Under the pieces are notes generated by a model. It did not search any database. It had not been told where the DNA came from and worked only from the letters and a program-made list of their open reading frames with translations. Below, piece after piece: positions 11,169 to 22,443 of a stretch of 64,000 nucleotides of DNA. Numbering within the stretch: the first letter of the stretch is position 1; every line of letters starts with the position of its first letter. Made by a program: the position numbers and the translations under genes. The stretch comes from Rhynchopus sp. YZ270_cl-10 (taxonomy: Eukaryota; Euglenozoa; Diplonemea; Diplonemida; Diplonemidae). The stretch is from the NCBI GenBank assembly GCA_964035575.1, contig OZ037890.1:248001-312000 (forward strand). The letters are read 5' to 3'.

Positions 11169-11515
11169 TTTAATGAAAGCACAACAGATAACCATGGGGT
11201 ATGTCCTTGCTTTCTGTACATACTGTGCGTGCCCTCATGAGGAGAAGGTAGCACCATGCGCAGCAAGAAAACGCCCCCCTTCCCCCTTCTCCTCCCTCTC
11301 CCCTTATCATGCCAACACACCACAATAGTTATCACCCACAGTAGACCAACCCTCTCAGATCCTAAGAATATAAAATCAAGAACACTTGAAAAAGAGGGAA
11401 GGGTATCCACCTTTGAGAGGGGGTGCGTATTGAAGAAAAGGCGTGGAGCGTGCACGAAAAAAGAAAAGAAAAAAACCGTGAAGTTGGTGCAAAACGCCTC
11501 TGGGACGCAGGGCAC

Positions 11516-11550
11516 TGACACTCCCGCGGGTTATCGAACCCCCCGGAGTG
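11516..11550. repeat. Strong hairpin beside poly-A
   Basis: ACACTCC pairs with GGAGTGT, and the inner GGGTT/AACCC closes on an ATCG loop: about 16 paired positions with two mismatches. It directly follows a family 3 repeat and is followed by a run of ten A. It could be a foldback insertion or a structured transcript end. Confidence 0.6.
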
Positions 11551-12100
11551 TCAAAAAAAAAAGGGTGAGGTGTCTACACGTAATTATTCAAAAAAATAAG
11601 AAAAAAGAATATTTTGGTATATTTTGCGCAGTGACTGACCCCCTGTCAGAGCGGTCTTGCAGTCTGCGATATTGCCGGTACAGAAAACCTGCACACTGCA
11701 TACGTTTTTTGTTTTTTGTTTTGTTTTGTTTGCTGTTGTGTCGACAATGTCCTCCTGAGGTTGGGGCTGTGCACAATGGGGTCTGAGGCTTTGTACCAAA
11801 GTGATGTAGACACAAATCCTCTACAGTTATTGCTAGACTGTTCCTTTGATATTTTGTTTTGCTTTTTATACTTGGTATTCACTCTCATTACTTAGTCTAG
11901 CGCTATCGTAGCAGTGTGGCCGCCAATTTTGTGCTATCCAGAGTATACCCGGTACCGTGCCCCTATCTTTTTTTTTGCAAATCCTTTTGCCCTTTCTTTT
12001 AGGCCGCTAAGGATGCATTCCACCATGCTAAACGCCCTTTTTTTGTTCTCAAAAACAGAGCATCACGGTTTTTACTATTTTTTTTAGTTTTTGTTTATTT

Positions 12101-12150
12101 TGAAAACTTGGTTGTATTGGTGTAGACACCCGAGGATGAACTCCACTATA
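12101..12150 (+). repeat. Short dispersed repeat, family 2
   Basis: TGAAAACTTGGTTGTATTGG followed by GTAGACACCCGAGGATG and ACTCCACTATA. Other copies are at 47368-47416, 54818-54865 (degenerate) and 57981-58029 (inverted). Weaker relatives sit downstream of all three Cys-rich genes. Confidence 0.75.
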
Positions 12151-12730
12151 TTTATTTTTGGTGTGTGGCAAGGTGCTTGGCCCTGGGTAGGGGGGGGGGG
12201 GGGGGGGAAACGGGGTGAGTGTTTAAAAATTTGGTAAAAAATAAAATAAAAATAAAAGGAAAACGGGTGGGTGTCTTGGGAAGGATATAATTTTGCCATT
12301 TGCTTTTGCCCCACGGGAGGTAAAAAGCAAAGAAACAGGAACAGCAACATAAAATGAAAAAAATGAATAGAGTGTTTGATGCAGGCACACCTCCCGACTG
12401 ACCCCTCCCCCCCCCTCACTGTACGCTGCGAAATAAAAAGACGTCACAAAACGACCTCCTTTCCAAACTCAATTGGAAAGCGCCTTGTTGTTCGTTATTA
12501 AATGCAAAACAAAAGGCAGAATGCAGCGAAAAAAGCCACGTTTAAAAAAATAATAATAAAAGATCACACACACATACATACAAATGGGCTATATTCCGCT
12601 GGGAATTACCCACACCCAATATCCAACATACACAGAGATTGAAAGTACTACAGTGTCAGTGCGCTATTGACGAACGAAATGCAATTTTCCCCTCCCCACC
12701 CCTCTCTTCAGCAGGAGTGGTAAAAACACA

Positions 12731-13783
12731 ATATGGCAGCGTCCGCGAAAGACCCCCCCCTAAAGCTAACATCCATGCTTATTGGTATTTCACTAATTAA
12801 AATTTTGGTATTTTATAAGATTTTTTTTTTAAATGAACTCAGAGTTAAGTTTCTGAGTTCATTAAAAAAAAAATCGGTGAAAAATTCCGAGTAGGTATTA
12901 ATTTAGATAGGAAAAGCTATGTCAACAGCTATGTGTCCCCTTATTTTACCTGTAAATACTAAGGATACACAAGGAAATCCTCACAAATACCCATATAACC
13001 ACCCATAGGACAACACAACAGGGGGAAATGTAATCAGCAGCCAAAGCATTCGCTCAGGAGCTGAAAACCCGGCCTTTCCGAGGCCTAAAAAAACTTCGCC
13101 GAGCTGCAGGTGTATGCAGGGGTCCACTGGCAGGGGGGCAAAGGGTGGGGCGCGAGGAGCTGGATGCGCGAGGTGTGTAGCTCGAAGCATATGTCCCTCC
13201 ATATGCAGAAGACAACCACCAGGAGAAAAGGGGTGTCCGCCGTTTACTACTCCTGTAGTTGCATCAGCGACACCCTCAGGACAGTGACAGCGAGACGGAG
13301 GAGGAAGAGGAGGAACAGGCGGACAATTGTCTGTAACTCTTGGAGAGACTCATCACGGAGGTCAATAGGGTCACTCAAAAAAGGGGGTTTTCTGCGAGAA
13401 AGTCGACGTCGCCGCAGACGACCCGGAGCGTGAAGCTCTTTCGCGCTCTATTTAGAGTGTTCGGAGGGCGACAAGCCTCCACCCCCCTTTCCTCCCCCCC
13501 TTTTTGATAATGGGTTTAGAGACAGATATTAGTGAATTCCTTCCTATATCCTTAGTATTTACAGGTAAAATAAGGGGACACATAGCTGCTGACATAGCTT
13601 TTCCTATCTAAATTAATACCTACTCGGAATTTTTCACCGATTTTTTTTTAAATGAACTCAGAAACTTAACTCTGAGTTCATTGTAAAAAAAAATCTTATA
13701 AAATACCAAAATTTTAATTACTGAAATACCAATAAGCATGGATGTTAGCTTTAGGGGGGGGTCTTTCGCGGACGCTCCCATAT
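12731..13783. mobile_element. Long-TIR DNA element, copy 2
   Basis: Near-identical to 690-1746 in length (1053 against 1057 bp), ends and interior, with a few small indels. It interrupts a tandem repeat: the left flank (GGAGTGGTAAAAACACA) and right flank (GATATCCACTCTG) together match the uninterrupted units at about 13910-13945 and 14075-14105. This defines an empty site and places the target duplication at ATAT or a shorter TA. Confidence 0.85.
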
Positions 13784-14120
13784 GATATCCACTCTGTAAT
13801 GCAGATCCCTGGCAAGAGGGGTCCTATGACATGTTATGCTTAAAGCGTGTCATGAAGCATGTCATATAGCATGTCATATCACTAAAAACCTTAGTAACAT
13901 CATCACCGTGCAGGAGTGGTAAAAAACACGTTATGTTGTCCACTCTGCAATGCAGATCCCTGGCAAGAGGGTCCAATGCCCTTCCTATGACATGTTATGT
14001 TTAAAGCGTGTCATGAAGCATGTCATATAACATGTTACATCACTAAAAACCTTAGTAACATCATCACCGTGCAGGAGTGGTAAAAACACGTTATGTTATC
14101 CACTCTGCAATGCAGATCCC
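13784..14120. repeat. Tandem repeat, unit about 150-160 bp
   Basis: The block from CCACTCTGNAATGCAGATCC to GTGCAGGAGTGGTAAAAA occurs about two and a fifth times here (starts near 13790, 13939 and 14100). The beginning of the array is separated by the long-TIR element; its other edge is at about 12710-12730. Each unit carries several GTCATG/CATGTCAT near-palindromes. No coding potential. Confidence 0.7.
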
Positions 14121-14967
14121 TGACTGGTCTACATACTTCTTTTTTTTGGATTTTTTTTTTTTGTTTATTGTTGGAGTAGTGCAGTTGCCTCGGTTGTGTT
14201 TGCCAACAGTTGCGCAAATCTCCACTTTCTTTTTTTTTTTGAAAACGTCGTTGCGTTTTACGTTTTTTTTTTGCATTTGACTATATTGCATAAGACATCA
14301 TATGCAGCACTACTGTAGATTTTCCCCCTCCACTTTCCGTTCAAGCTATTTTCAAAGCAGTTTTTTTTTTTGTAGCGCACACTCAATGAAAGGCGTTTGC
14401 ATTACTTTTTTTTAGCGCAGACCTCCTGCCTAAAGGTTGATTTCAACTTGAACTCATTCGTTGTTTTTTTCTTCTTCTACTTTTCCCAACAAGACTATCC
14501 CTCATCTTCTCTTGCTTTGTGTAGAAGTTTTCGGTTCAAAAAAAGAAGATGAAAAGAAATGTGCACTTCTCTGCCTGATGCAGACACTAGATGGAAAAAA
14601 TGGTGGAAAAAAAAATGTTGGATGGAAAGTTGACAACAAAGCCTGTGCTCAGTCATCTGGGGAGGAAAATGGAAAAAGCTTTTGAACGATGAATATGCCT
14701 AGGGAAGGGGGAGAGACATTCATGTAAAGACAAACACATCCCGCTGGGGGGGGGGTTGAAACTATTGAAGCAAACCCCGTGCCCTATTTTTTGTAAAAAA
14801 TAAAATAAACAAGTAATTGCTATCGGAAAAAAAACCGGGTGTGCTGTGGAACTCCACTCTGAAAAAAATATAATCTACAACACGCCCAGCATTCTGCTCT
14901 TCTGCAGGTATGCTAAAACGCTCTTCGTACGCTGCTGAACCCACTGGGATGCCTGCATCTGAAACTT
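14121..14967. other. Spacer
   Basis: AT-rich spacer with a family 1 hairpin repeat at 14168-14229 and several poly-T runs of 9-12. No gene was recognised. Confidence 0.45.
14168..14229 (+). repeat. Short dispersed hairpin repeat, family 1
   Basis: Second copy: TTGTTGGAGTAGTGCAGTTG followed by CCTCGGTTGTGTTTGCC, ending in CTCCACTTT. Confidence 0.75.
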
Positions 14968-15183
14968 TTAAACAGTGCGGCTGTCCTCTTCGTCCAGCAC
15001 CATCTGCTCGATCGCGTTTTGGACGTAGTCTCGGCAGGCTCGATAACCATTCGCTCGGGCGGCCTCGGCATGTTCCAGCTCGTAGTCGTCCACAGGCTCC
15101 CACGCATCGTCGTCGTCATCAGAGCAGTGCGGAAGGAACACATAATGCACAGACGACAACACGTCGTCGATCGCACCAGGCAT
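14968..15183 (-). CDS. Small acidic ORF or C-terminal exon
   Basis: A 71-residue frame with GC-rich codons in an AT-rich setting. It is strongly acidic (an SDDDDDAWEPVDDYELE stretch, then MVLDEEDSRTV at the end). The frame stays open ~28 codons upstream of this ATG (SWRFSGGADVTMPG...), so it may be the last exon of a longer gene or a fragment of one. No family was recognised. Composition, not homology, is the only argument that it is real. Confidence 0.4.
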   Translation of the reverse strand: MPGAIDDVLSSVHYVFLPHCSDDDDDAWEPVDDYELEHAEAARANGYRACRDYVQNAIEQMVLDEEDSRTV

Positions 15184-15380
15184 CGTCACATCAGCACCTC
15201 CAGAAAATCGCCAGGATGCTATGGTGGTTTCGAAAATCGCGCGGAGTTATCCACAGCACACCCCATTTTTTTTCTTAGCAATTAGTTGTTCTTGTTATTA
15301 TTGTTTCCCCCACCCTTCCTTCAACCCGATCAGTTCGTATTGTTTTCGCGAAAACATGAAATTACACATTTCAAGAGAAC
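15184..15380. other. Spacer
   Basis: Short AT-rich stretch between the acidic ORF and the 333-bp duplication; nothing recognised. Confidence 0.3.
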
Positions 15381-16046
15381 AAAAAATTAAAAAGGGTTCG
15401 CCCCCTCAATGGGACGCCGGAAACCATAATTCCTCAGTGTCAGCCGCATCATTTCAATGAAACCAAAAAGTGGCTTATTTGCATTTTTGGGCTCCGCCCG
15501 TGCAGCGGTGGGGTCATTTCGGAAAATTGGACAATTTTTTGACCACTTAAATTTTGAGAAATATGAGCCCGGTTCCTTATACGTGGGGCCCATTTTTGGC
15601 CAAAATTTTTCTCAAAATCGACGAAATTAAAATTAGACCCCTTACCCCCCCCCAGAATCATTTCAATACACTACCTGTATTGGTTGCTGACGCGTGTATA
15701 CAGGAAGGTTGGGAAAAAATTAAAAAGGGTTCGCCCCCTCAATGGGACGCCGGAAACCATAATTCCTCAGTGTCAGCCGCATCATTTCAATGAAACCAAA
15801 AAGTGGCTTATTTGCATTTTTGGGCTCCGCCCGTGCAGCGGTGGGGTCATTTCGGAAAATTGGACAATTTTTTGACCACTTAAATTTTGAGAAATATGAG
15901 CCCGGTTCCTTATACGTGGGGCCCATTTTTGGCCAAAATTTTTCTCAAAATCGACGAAATTAAAATTAGACCCCTTACCCCCCCCCAGAATCATTTCAAT
16001 ACACTACCTGTATTGGTTGCTGACGCGTGTATACAGGAAGGTTGGG
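15381..16046. repeat. Perfect tandem duplication, 2 x 333 bp
   Basis: Units 15381-15713 and 15714-16046 appear identical over their whole length, including two frames that translate to the same 68- and 70-residue strings. The unit contains GGCTCCGCCCGTGCAGCGG and a GTGGGGTCATTTCGGAAAA segment resembling the flank of the GTATAC arrays (GTGGGGTCAATTTGCCGAAA). Identity implies a very recent event or an assembly duplication. No gene. Confidence 0.85.
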
Positions 16047-16625
16047 AAAATGAGATACAGCGATGCAAACAACATAAGAAGGGCTAAAAATCCTAAAAAC
16101 CCACCGTTTTTTTACCCCCTATGCTTCTTGCCTCACTGCAGCCCATGCGAGGCCTTGCCGATGGGCCAGGCCTTTTGCTAACTTTGGGATTTTCCCCCTG
16201 AATGGCATGATGGTCAAAAAAAAATAATTTCCTGGAAAAAAAAGTACATTCCGAGCTTTCCCGCCTGGTGAAAGCGGTCGTCGCGCGCTTCGCGCGCGCC
16301 TCCCTGCCAGCCACAGGGTGGAGAGGCGAAGGGTCAGCTTTGCGAGATATAAACAAAAAACGGAATATAATCCTTTATTAACGGTCCTTGGTCTTGCGCC
16401 TTACGTACACTAACCGTACAAAATCAATAGGTCTTCCAGAAGCAGGGGCTGTTGCAACGGTTGGGTTGCTTTGAAATAAGAATGGTCAATTTTTTGCAGC
16501 TTGGGTCAAGTTTCATTTCTGGCTGCAAAATGCAAGGGAATCCCCTTAGACATTGTAAAATGGCACCGTAGGCAGGAAGAAAATAGCGTACAGCGAGCGA
16601 AGCGAGCAGAAAAATTGTAAGGTGT
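16047..16625. other. Spacer
   Basis: Contains GCGCGCGCTTCGCGCGC-type and GCGAGCGAAGCGAGC palindromes and a GGCCTTGCCGATGGGCC motif that recurs beyond the minisatellite at about 16954-16969. No gene recognised. Confidence 0.4.
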
Positions 16626-16821
16626 CATCGTGCCATCGTGCCATCGTGCCATCGTGCCATCGTGCCATCGTGCCATCGTGCCATCGTGCCATCGTGCCAT
16701 CGTGCCATCGTGCCATCATGCCATCATGCCATCATGCCATCATGCCATCATGCCATCATGCCATCATGCCATCATGCCATCATGCCATCATGCCATCATG
16801 CCATCATGCCATCATGCCATC
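16626..16821. repeat. 8-bp minisatellite with two unit variants
   Basis: About 24 tandem units: the first half is ATCGTGCC and the second half ATCATGCC, differing by one transition. Stray units on both strands flank it (16879-16945). Because 8 is not a multiple of 3, all frames are open across it, which explains the long false reading frames. Confidence 0.95.
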
Positions 16822-18339
16822 TGGGGGGGAAATCCCCAGGTGATGGATAGCGAAAGCCCTGCCCCACCACCCCCCGTGGCATGATGGTGGCATGATGGAA
16901 AAAAAAATAAAAAACGCCCAAAAACGTGGCACGATGGCATGATGGTTAGCAAAAGGCCTGCCGATGGGCCAAGAAGAGAGAATAAATAAAATACAAAGAG
17001 GGGGGAAGTGCGGGAGATGTGTTTGGACATTCAGCATTCGTACCGTCCACTCCCCTTCACAACACACTCACCCCTTCCACCGAAAAATCCCCGTCTTTTC
17101 CGTTGCAAACAATGTTCGGTTGTCACCATATACTTTTTTTATCGTAACGTCCTGTACGCAGAAAGGTACGGCTGCAAAATTCGAAATGAACAGATGGGGG
17201 GGGGGGGGGGGGGAAATCTTAAGCACCACTTTCAGAGAAACAGAAAGGGGTTTTAAATAAAATTATTTGCTAAAGTCTTTCGTGTGTTATCGAAAAAAAA
17301 AAAGGGGGGGGGTTTTTTTTTTTTTTTGAAAGCACAACAACCTCTTCGGACACCATCGGACACAGAGTATTGCTTTAAAAAACAGCCCCGTTCGCTACCG
17401 TATAAAGTTCTGTTGCGGCGCAACAGAACTCGGGGCGGGTGGGGGGGGGGGAAGAAAAAAACAACTCTCTGTGAAATGCGGAGCAGAAGGGATGAGCATA
17501 AAGATTTATTCCCCGAAATAAAGTGCCTCAAGCCAAATTGCTTAGGAGGCAGGGACGGTAAAGTGTCAGTATTTCCCTGCTATTTTCATATTTTCCCCGA
17601 CCAAATTACACGTAAAAAATTGGAGCAGGTAAATATAGTAATTTGAGCAGGTAAAATATAGTAAATAGCCGGGGATCCCAGCCAAAAATGGGTAGGTAAA
17701 ATATTATAATATTTTCCCGGCAAAAAAAAAAAAAAATTTTTTTTTTCACAAGTGTTTTTTGTGACTGCTCACTACACCCTAGGTACCCTTCTGGGACCAA
17801 AAAATCAAAAAAAGCAAGAATTGGGCTGTTTTGAGCATCACAATTTCATTCCCCGGTCATTTTCTGTACAAAAATCCACCTGTACCTGTCAAAATGTATG
17901 GGCCAACGCCTTGTCAAAAAATCAAAAAAATCTCAGAAGAAAAAAAATCCGGGAAAAATTCGACCCCTGGGTTGGGTTTTTGGGCACCAAAAAATGCAAA
18001 AAACCGCAAAAATCGGGTGTTTTGACCATCTAGGGTTACACCAAAGTACACTTCTGTGAAAAAGCCTAGGTGAAGGAGTATAAACCCAACACCATGTGGT
18101 ATGTGTTCAGTAGGCTTAACTACACACATGAACACGAAAACGGGGAGAAGCTGCAAGTGGCTTTCCCCCCGTTTGGGCACTCTCCTCCTAAGGGTTCGTA
18201 AAAGAACGAGGCGACGACCAAAAAGTTTTTGTTTACCACCTCCCCACACACCCATCAACCAACATCACGCAAGGGTCACAATCTCCTAAGCAATTTGGCT
18301 TTTGGCACTTTATTTTGGGAAATAAAATTACAAACTCTT
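16822..18339. other. Spacer
   Basis: No gene. Holds poly-G/poly-A blocks (17193-17213, 17294-17330), a TGAGCAGGTAAA-type repeat at 17620-17700, and an A-rich stretch (17740-18060) with AAAAAATCAAAAAAA repeats. The ends of that stretch (CTACACCCTAGGTACC and CATCTAGGGTTACACC) are weakly inverted, perhaps an old transposon. Confidence 0.4.
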
Positions 18340-18474
18340 GGGAAATATTGAAGATATTTCCCTTCGGGGGGTGTCAACCACCTCGGGTGCGGATTTACCT
18401 CGCCTTCGGCTCGGTAAATCCGAACCCTTGGTGGTTGACACCCCCCTCAGGTAAATATAGCTTCAATATTTCCC
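18340..18474. repeat. Long foldback hairpin, ~61-bp arms
   Basis: The left arm starts GGGAAATATTGAAG and contains GGGGTGTCAACCACC and CGGATTTACC; the right arm is its near-complete inverse (GGTAAATCCG, GGTGGTTGACACCCC, CTTCAATATTTCCC). The loop is about 10-13 nt around CCTTCGG. No protein is encoded. It is either a foldback transposon or the source of a hairpin RNA. Confidence 0.85.
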
Positions 18475-20508
18475 TAGAGTATATAATTAAAATGCACCTT
18501 GAAAAAAAAAAAAGTTGACTTGAACAAAGCCCTCTCGTGACAGTGCACCAAAATAATAAAAAGTGAATGCAAACGCCTCTGGGGCGCAGGCACACAAAGA
18601 GGGAGTTAAAAAAAAGTGAAGTTGATAGTGCAAACGCCTCTGGGACGCAGGCACTGAAAAAAGATGAAACTAAGCCTGTGCTCAGGCACCCTTTAAAAAA
18701 AAAATGCACACACAGGATATCACTTAGGCTTCATCACAAGGGTGTTCTTTGTATTGCAGATGTAGTACTAGGACGGGAAAAGAAAGAGAGAGAAAAAAAA
18801 TGGATAACGAGTGAGTTGAATAAGATTATGGGACATCGAAACATTGGTTGAAAATGAGGGGAGGTGGAAGGGGGAGGGGGGGGAGGGGGAGGAGGACGGT
18901 GGTGGTGGTTGGAAAGAAGCGCTGGTGATTTGTTTGTTAGTTTTTTTGTTTTGTTTTTTTTTTTTCTATTTTTTTTTTTTTTTTGTTTTTTGTTTTTTTG
19001 TCCTTTTTTGCATTGTACAGCACAACAACCTTTCTAACAAATGTAGAAGAAAAAAAAAAAAAAAGAAAATCAAGAATGGAAGTTTTGCCTTTGGAGCGAA
19101 TGGCGTGCTTTGCTCAACCCATCCCATAAACACAAAGCACACATACACTCGCTCCACTCCGAAATAAATACACTACATTGGTGTACTGCAGAGAACTGCG
19201 CTAAAGTTTTGCCCCCACCAACCCATCTGAATCAAAGCCGGTGTGAGGTTTTTAGGATGAAATTGTAACATGGAACGGGACTCGAAAGGGAAGAAAAAAG
19301 TAAAAAAAGAAAAAAAGAAAAGAAAATCATTTGTTAAGATTAAGCCAAGCTGTGCTTAGTTCACCTTGCAATTGAAAACTTGGGGAAAAAGGTGCTAAAA
19401 ACGCGAAATTCTTGTCGGTTTTATCAAAAAAAAAAAATATAAATGGAAACAAATGGCACTATTGTTGACAATCACCTGGCAAAGACAGTAGACAGGTTCT
19501 ATTTTAATTTTTGGTATTTTGAAGAAAAAAAATAAAACTTCCCCACCCCCTTTTTAGGGAACGTAGTATGCACGGGTCCTGGAAGCTCCAAGAAAATGGA
19601 GTCGGTGGGCTAAAGAGGAAGTTGCCTTTCCTAAACGTGTATACAACTGGCAAAAAAAAAATGGGGGGAGGTGTCGTCACTCACCTTGTATCATCATTGA
19701 AATAACGGTATTTTATTTTATTTTTATTTTTTTGTCTAAGTGGCAGCTGCCCACCTCAGGGCGGACCACCTGTTGCGTTACGTTGTGCAAGGAAAGATCC
19801 TCCCCGCCCTTTGCCGTCTTTCTTGCTACCTAAAAAGGAAAACATTGAAAGATGAAACGCGACTTTCATGCATGTACCTAAAAAAAAACCCCCCCCTCAC
19901 CCACCCCTTTTCACATCATGGTAAAAACTGTTGGAAATAGTATCAGGTTGCCTGCCACCTAATTTTCTTTCCTTTTTCTTTTTGAAACTTTTTTCTTTTT
20001 GAATTAACAAACACAATGATATGTACATAAAACTTCAACTACAGTGGTTTTTTTTTTTTTTTTTTTGAAAACATACAATTTTTGTTTTTTTGTGTCCTTT
20101 TCCTCCCTGATTCTCTCCCCTTCACCTCACCTCATTAATCAAACAAACACCTGGCAAAATCAATACAAGGTTCTGTCAAATAAAAAACAAAAGAAAGGCT
20201 TCTGGGAACGAAAATGTACCTCAACTCCAACCTACTGGGCAATATTTCTTCGCTCTTAAGCAAAAAAAAAACTACCCATATTTGATTGCAAACACACACC
20301 ATTTTTGGGGCCATATTCTACACAAAGAATTACCCCTATTCGTTATCAAACACACACACACACCATCTCAAAAAATAAAATAAAAAAGGCAAAAAATGAG
20401 GTACGAGACATCCAAAGACGAGAACCAGGAAACACAAAAAACCTCTCTCTCTCTCTCTCTCTCTTTTCTTTTTTTTCTTTTTTGCCAATTTTTTTTTAAA
20501 AAAGCCTT
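18475..20508. other. Spacer with a cluster of short repeats
   Basis: Positions 18520-18750 hold consecutive short hairpin-type cassettes (CTCTCGTGACAGTGCACC; two copies of CAAACGCCTCTGGGRCGCAGG; ACTAAGCCTGTGCTCAGGC) separated by A-rich tracts. A small GC-rich island at 19740-19840 has splice-like signals on both strands but no convincing gene. The rest is homopolymer-rich. Confidence 0.45.
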
Positions 20509-21937
20509 CTAATTCGCGCACTTCTTCGACATCAACACTGCAAAGATCCCCACCACCGTCGCCACAATACAGTATGCGATGATGATGCCGATCTCTCCCT
20601 TCTCCGAAATGTCCGAACCGGACCCTGTGTCCGCCATCTCGCTCCACAGCGCACGGAACGCACTGTTCCATGCAAACGCCATGATGGCAGATGACTCTCC
20701 CTCAAACATGTTAACCAACGGATCGGCAACGTTGTTCTTCAGACCACAGCACGGCTGGGCGATAGGTCCTGGACAGCAGCTTCCCCAACCATCCGATCTG
20801 ACTTTGTTTGTGAGGAGAATCACTCCGATGGCCAGGGGAATAGTGAGCAGCGCGTACACAAACGCGGCAATGACACGGGCCGCACCATCGCCAAAGATTT
20901 CAAGAATAAGGGCCTCGAAGAAGGAGTTCCAAGCAATACCGTTCACAATACCGAATGTAAGGGGAATCCACAGAACCAAACCAACAAGTGTACCATTGAT
21001 GAATCCAGAAGGAAGCCAGTGCATGGAGGTGCGGCAGGCAGCGTCCTTCCAGAAGTCGTACAGAGAGAAGGTCAGGATGAGGATGATAATAAGCCCAATG
21101 GTCAACCCCACGGCAATCCCGAAGAGCTTCCACACATCGTCCGCATCGATGTCACCATCTTCGATGACGGCCTGCCACGCGGAGGCGGACAACAGACAGA
21201 ACGAGATTTTGAACAGCTGCATCAACGCCTTTCCTCGCTCGCCTCCCTTAGCCTCTACCTTAGGCTCCAATTTCAGCTTCATCAACGCCAACACCGCGAT
21301 AGAGAGGATTGAAATCAGAATAGCATACACAATCACCCCTGAGTCGAAGATTCTGTGAAAATAAAATAAAATATTTTATCGATTTGTCTAATCTAATCGA
21401 CCGCTTTTAGGAAGCCAGTTAAACTCTTACCCTGGATGCACATATAATTAGGTGGAATGATTCAAAAAGGAAGAGAACAAATTTACCGTTGACTAATTAT
21501 ATTCAGTTTAATATCGCCAAAACTCCTCAAAAGGTCGGAAAGAAAAGCTGAAAATTAAACCTCACAATCAACGCATCTTAGACCTTCTATAAGCAGGATA
21601 TTGCATGACAGTGCAAACGAACGAACATGGTTCCCAAACATATGTGGTGCTCCGAGAGGGGTCGATATTGACAAGTCGCTGACACAGGGACTTTATAGAC
21701 ACCCCCCCCTGATATGACAGGTCGTTGACCGACTTCCGAAAGCACCAATATGGGTACAACAAAAAAAAAAAAAAAAAAAAGGGGGGTAAAACGGGGACAG
21801 GGTTGTGTTACATACTCCTCAGCCGTCTTTGCCATCGCCTCGTTAAGCGCCAGGGCACCAATCATACCCATAGCAGCACTACCCAGCTGCTTCAGGGTCT
21901 TGAGTGCCTCATCCTTCGACGGAAGGCAGTTACCCAT
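20509..21937 (-). CDS. Six-TM protein with myristoylation-type N-terminus, two exons
   Basis: Exon 1 is 21816-21937 and exon 2 is 20509-21352. The intron (21353-21815, 463 nt) starts GTATGT and ends TTTCACAG, and the junction splits a Glu codon GA|A, restoring one 321-residue frame. The protein begins MGNCLPSKDE, a strong N-myristoylation start with a palmitoylatable Cys4. About six hydrophobic helices follow (for example VIVYAILISILSIAVLAL, GLTIGLIIILILTF, VIAAFVYALLTIPLAIGVIL, GIIIAYCIVATVVGIFAVLM), with a CCPGP...CC loop between the last two. No family was recognised; a multipass integral membrane role is the only supported statement. A TAAGC repeat lies just upstream of the start. Confidence 0.8.
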
Positions 21938-22443
21938 CGTGTCTAAGCTAAGCTAAGCTAAGAGGGCAAAAAGCACGGGGAGTGGGGTGGGGGGTGGAGG
22001 TCGTGTGTCCCTAAGTGGTCTGTGAATGTTGAAATTGAGAATTTCTGTCGGGAGAAATGATATAGATTCAAAATGCAAAAGGGCGAGGAAACAAAAAGGT
22101 ATTCTTCAGTTAATGAGGCCCCTCACAAAGGAGAGATGTTAAAATGGAGAAAAAAAAAAAAAAACAGCAAAACAAAATAAATGAGAAATGGAAAGCATAA
22201 TAGAAGCACCAGTCAGCCCTGTTCTGCGCATCAGCGTCAAAGCGTCGCAGCCGCTTCTCGCAAACGAAAGGGAGAAGCAACGCGCTGCTAACAAGCAGGC
22301 AGCAGATGGGTTGGCTCGGTGCAAAGTAGCAAAGTAGCGAAACAACAGTAAAAAAGAAAAAGAAAAAGAAATGTGGAAGACGAAATGTGTCACATGATGA
22401 ATGTGTCACACAGACGCCCCAAATAAGAATAATAAAACAAAAA
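21938..22443. other. Spacer with a GC-rich patch
   Basis: Tandem TAAGC units at 21944-21962 adjoin the start of the six-TM gene. Positions 22200-22330 are unusually GC-rich for a spacer (GCGTCAAAGCGTCGCAGCC and surroundings) and have no start codon in a good context; it could be an upstream exon or a non-coding RNA. Nothing firm. Confidence 0.35.

Larger units (their letters stand above)
11095..12730. other. Spacer with short dispersed repeats
   Basis: No gene. It contains one repeat each of three short families (11107-11168, about 11480-11518 and 12101-12150), a strong hairpin at 11516-11550, and a run of about 18 G near 12190. Open frames here are rich in homopolymer-encoded residues and look non-coding. 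Confidence 0.5.

Noticed and set aside
11510-11552. tRNA T-arm-like sequence (GGGTTATCGAACCCC)
   Set aside because: It is part of a longer inverted repeat; no D arm, anticodon arm or acceptor stem can be drawn around it.
16622-16884. HRAIVPSC / HHAIMPSC repeat proteins
   Set aside because: Translations of the 8-bp minisatellite, which reads through all frames.
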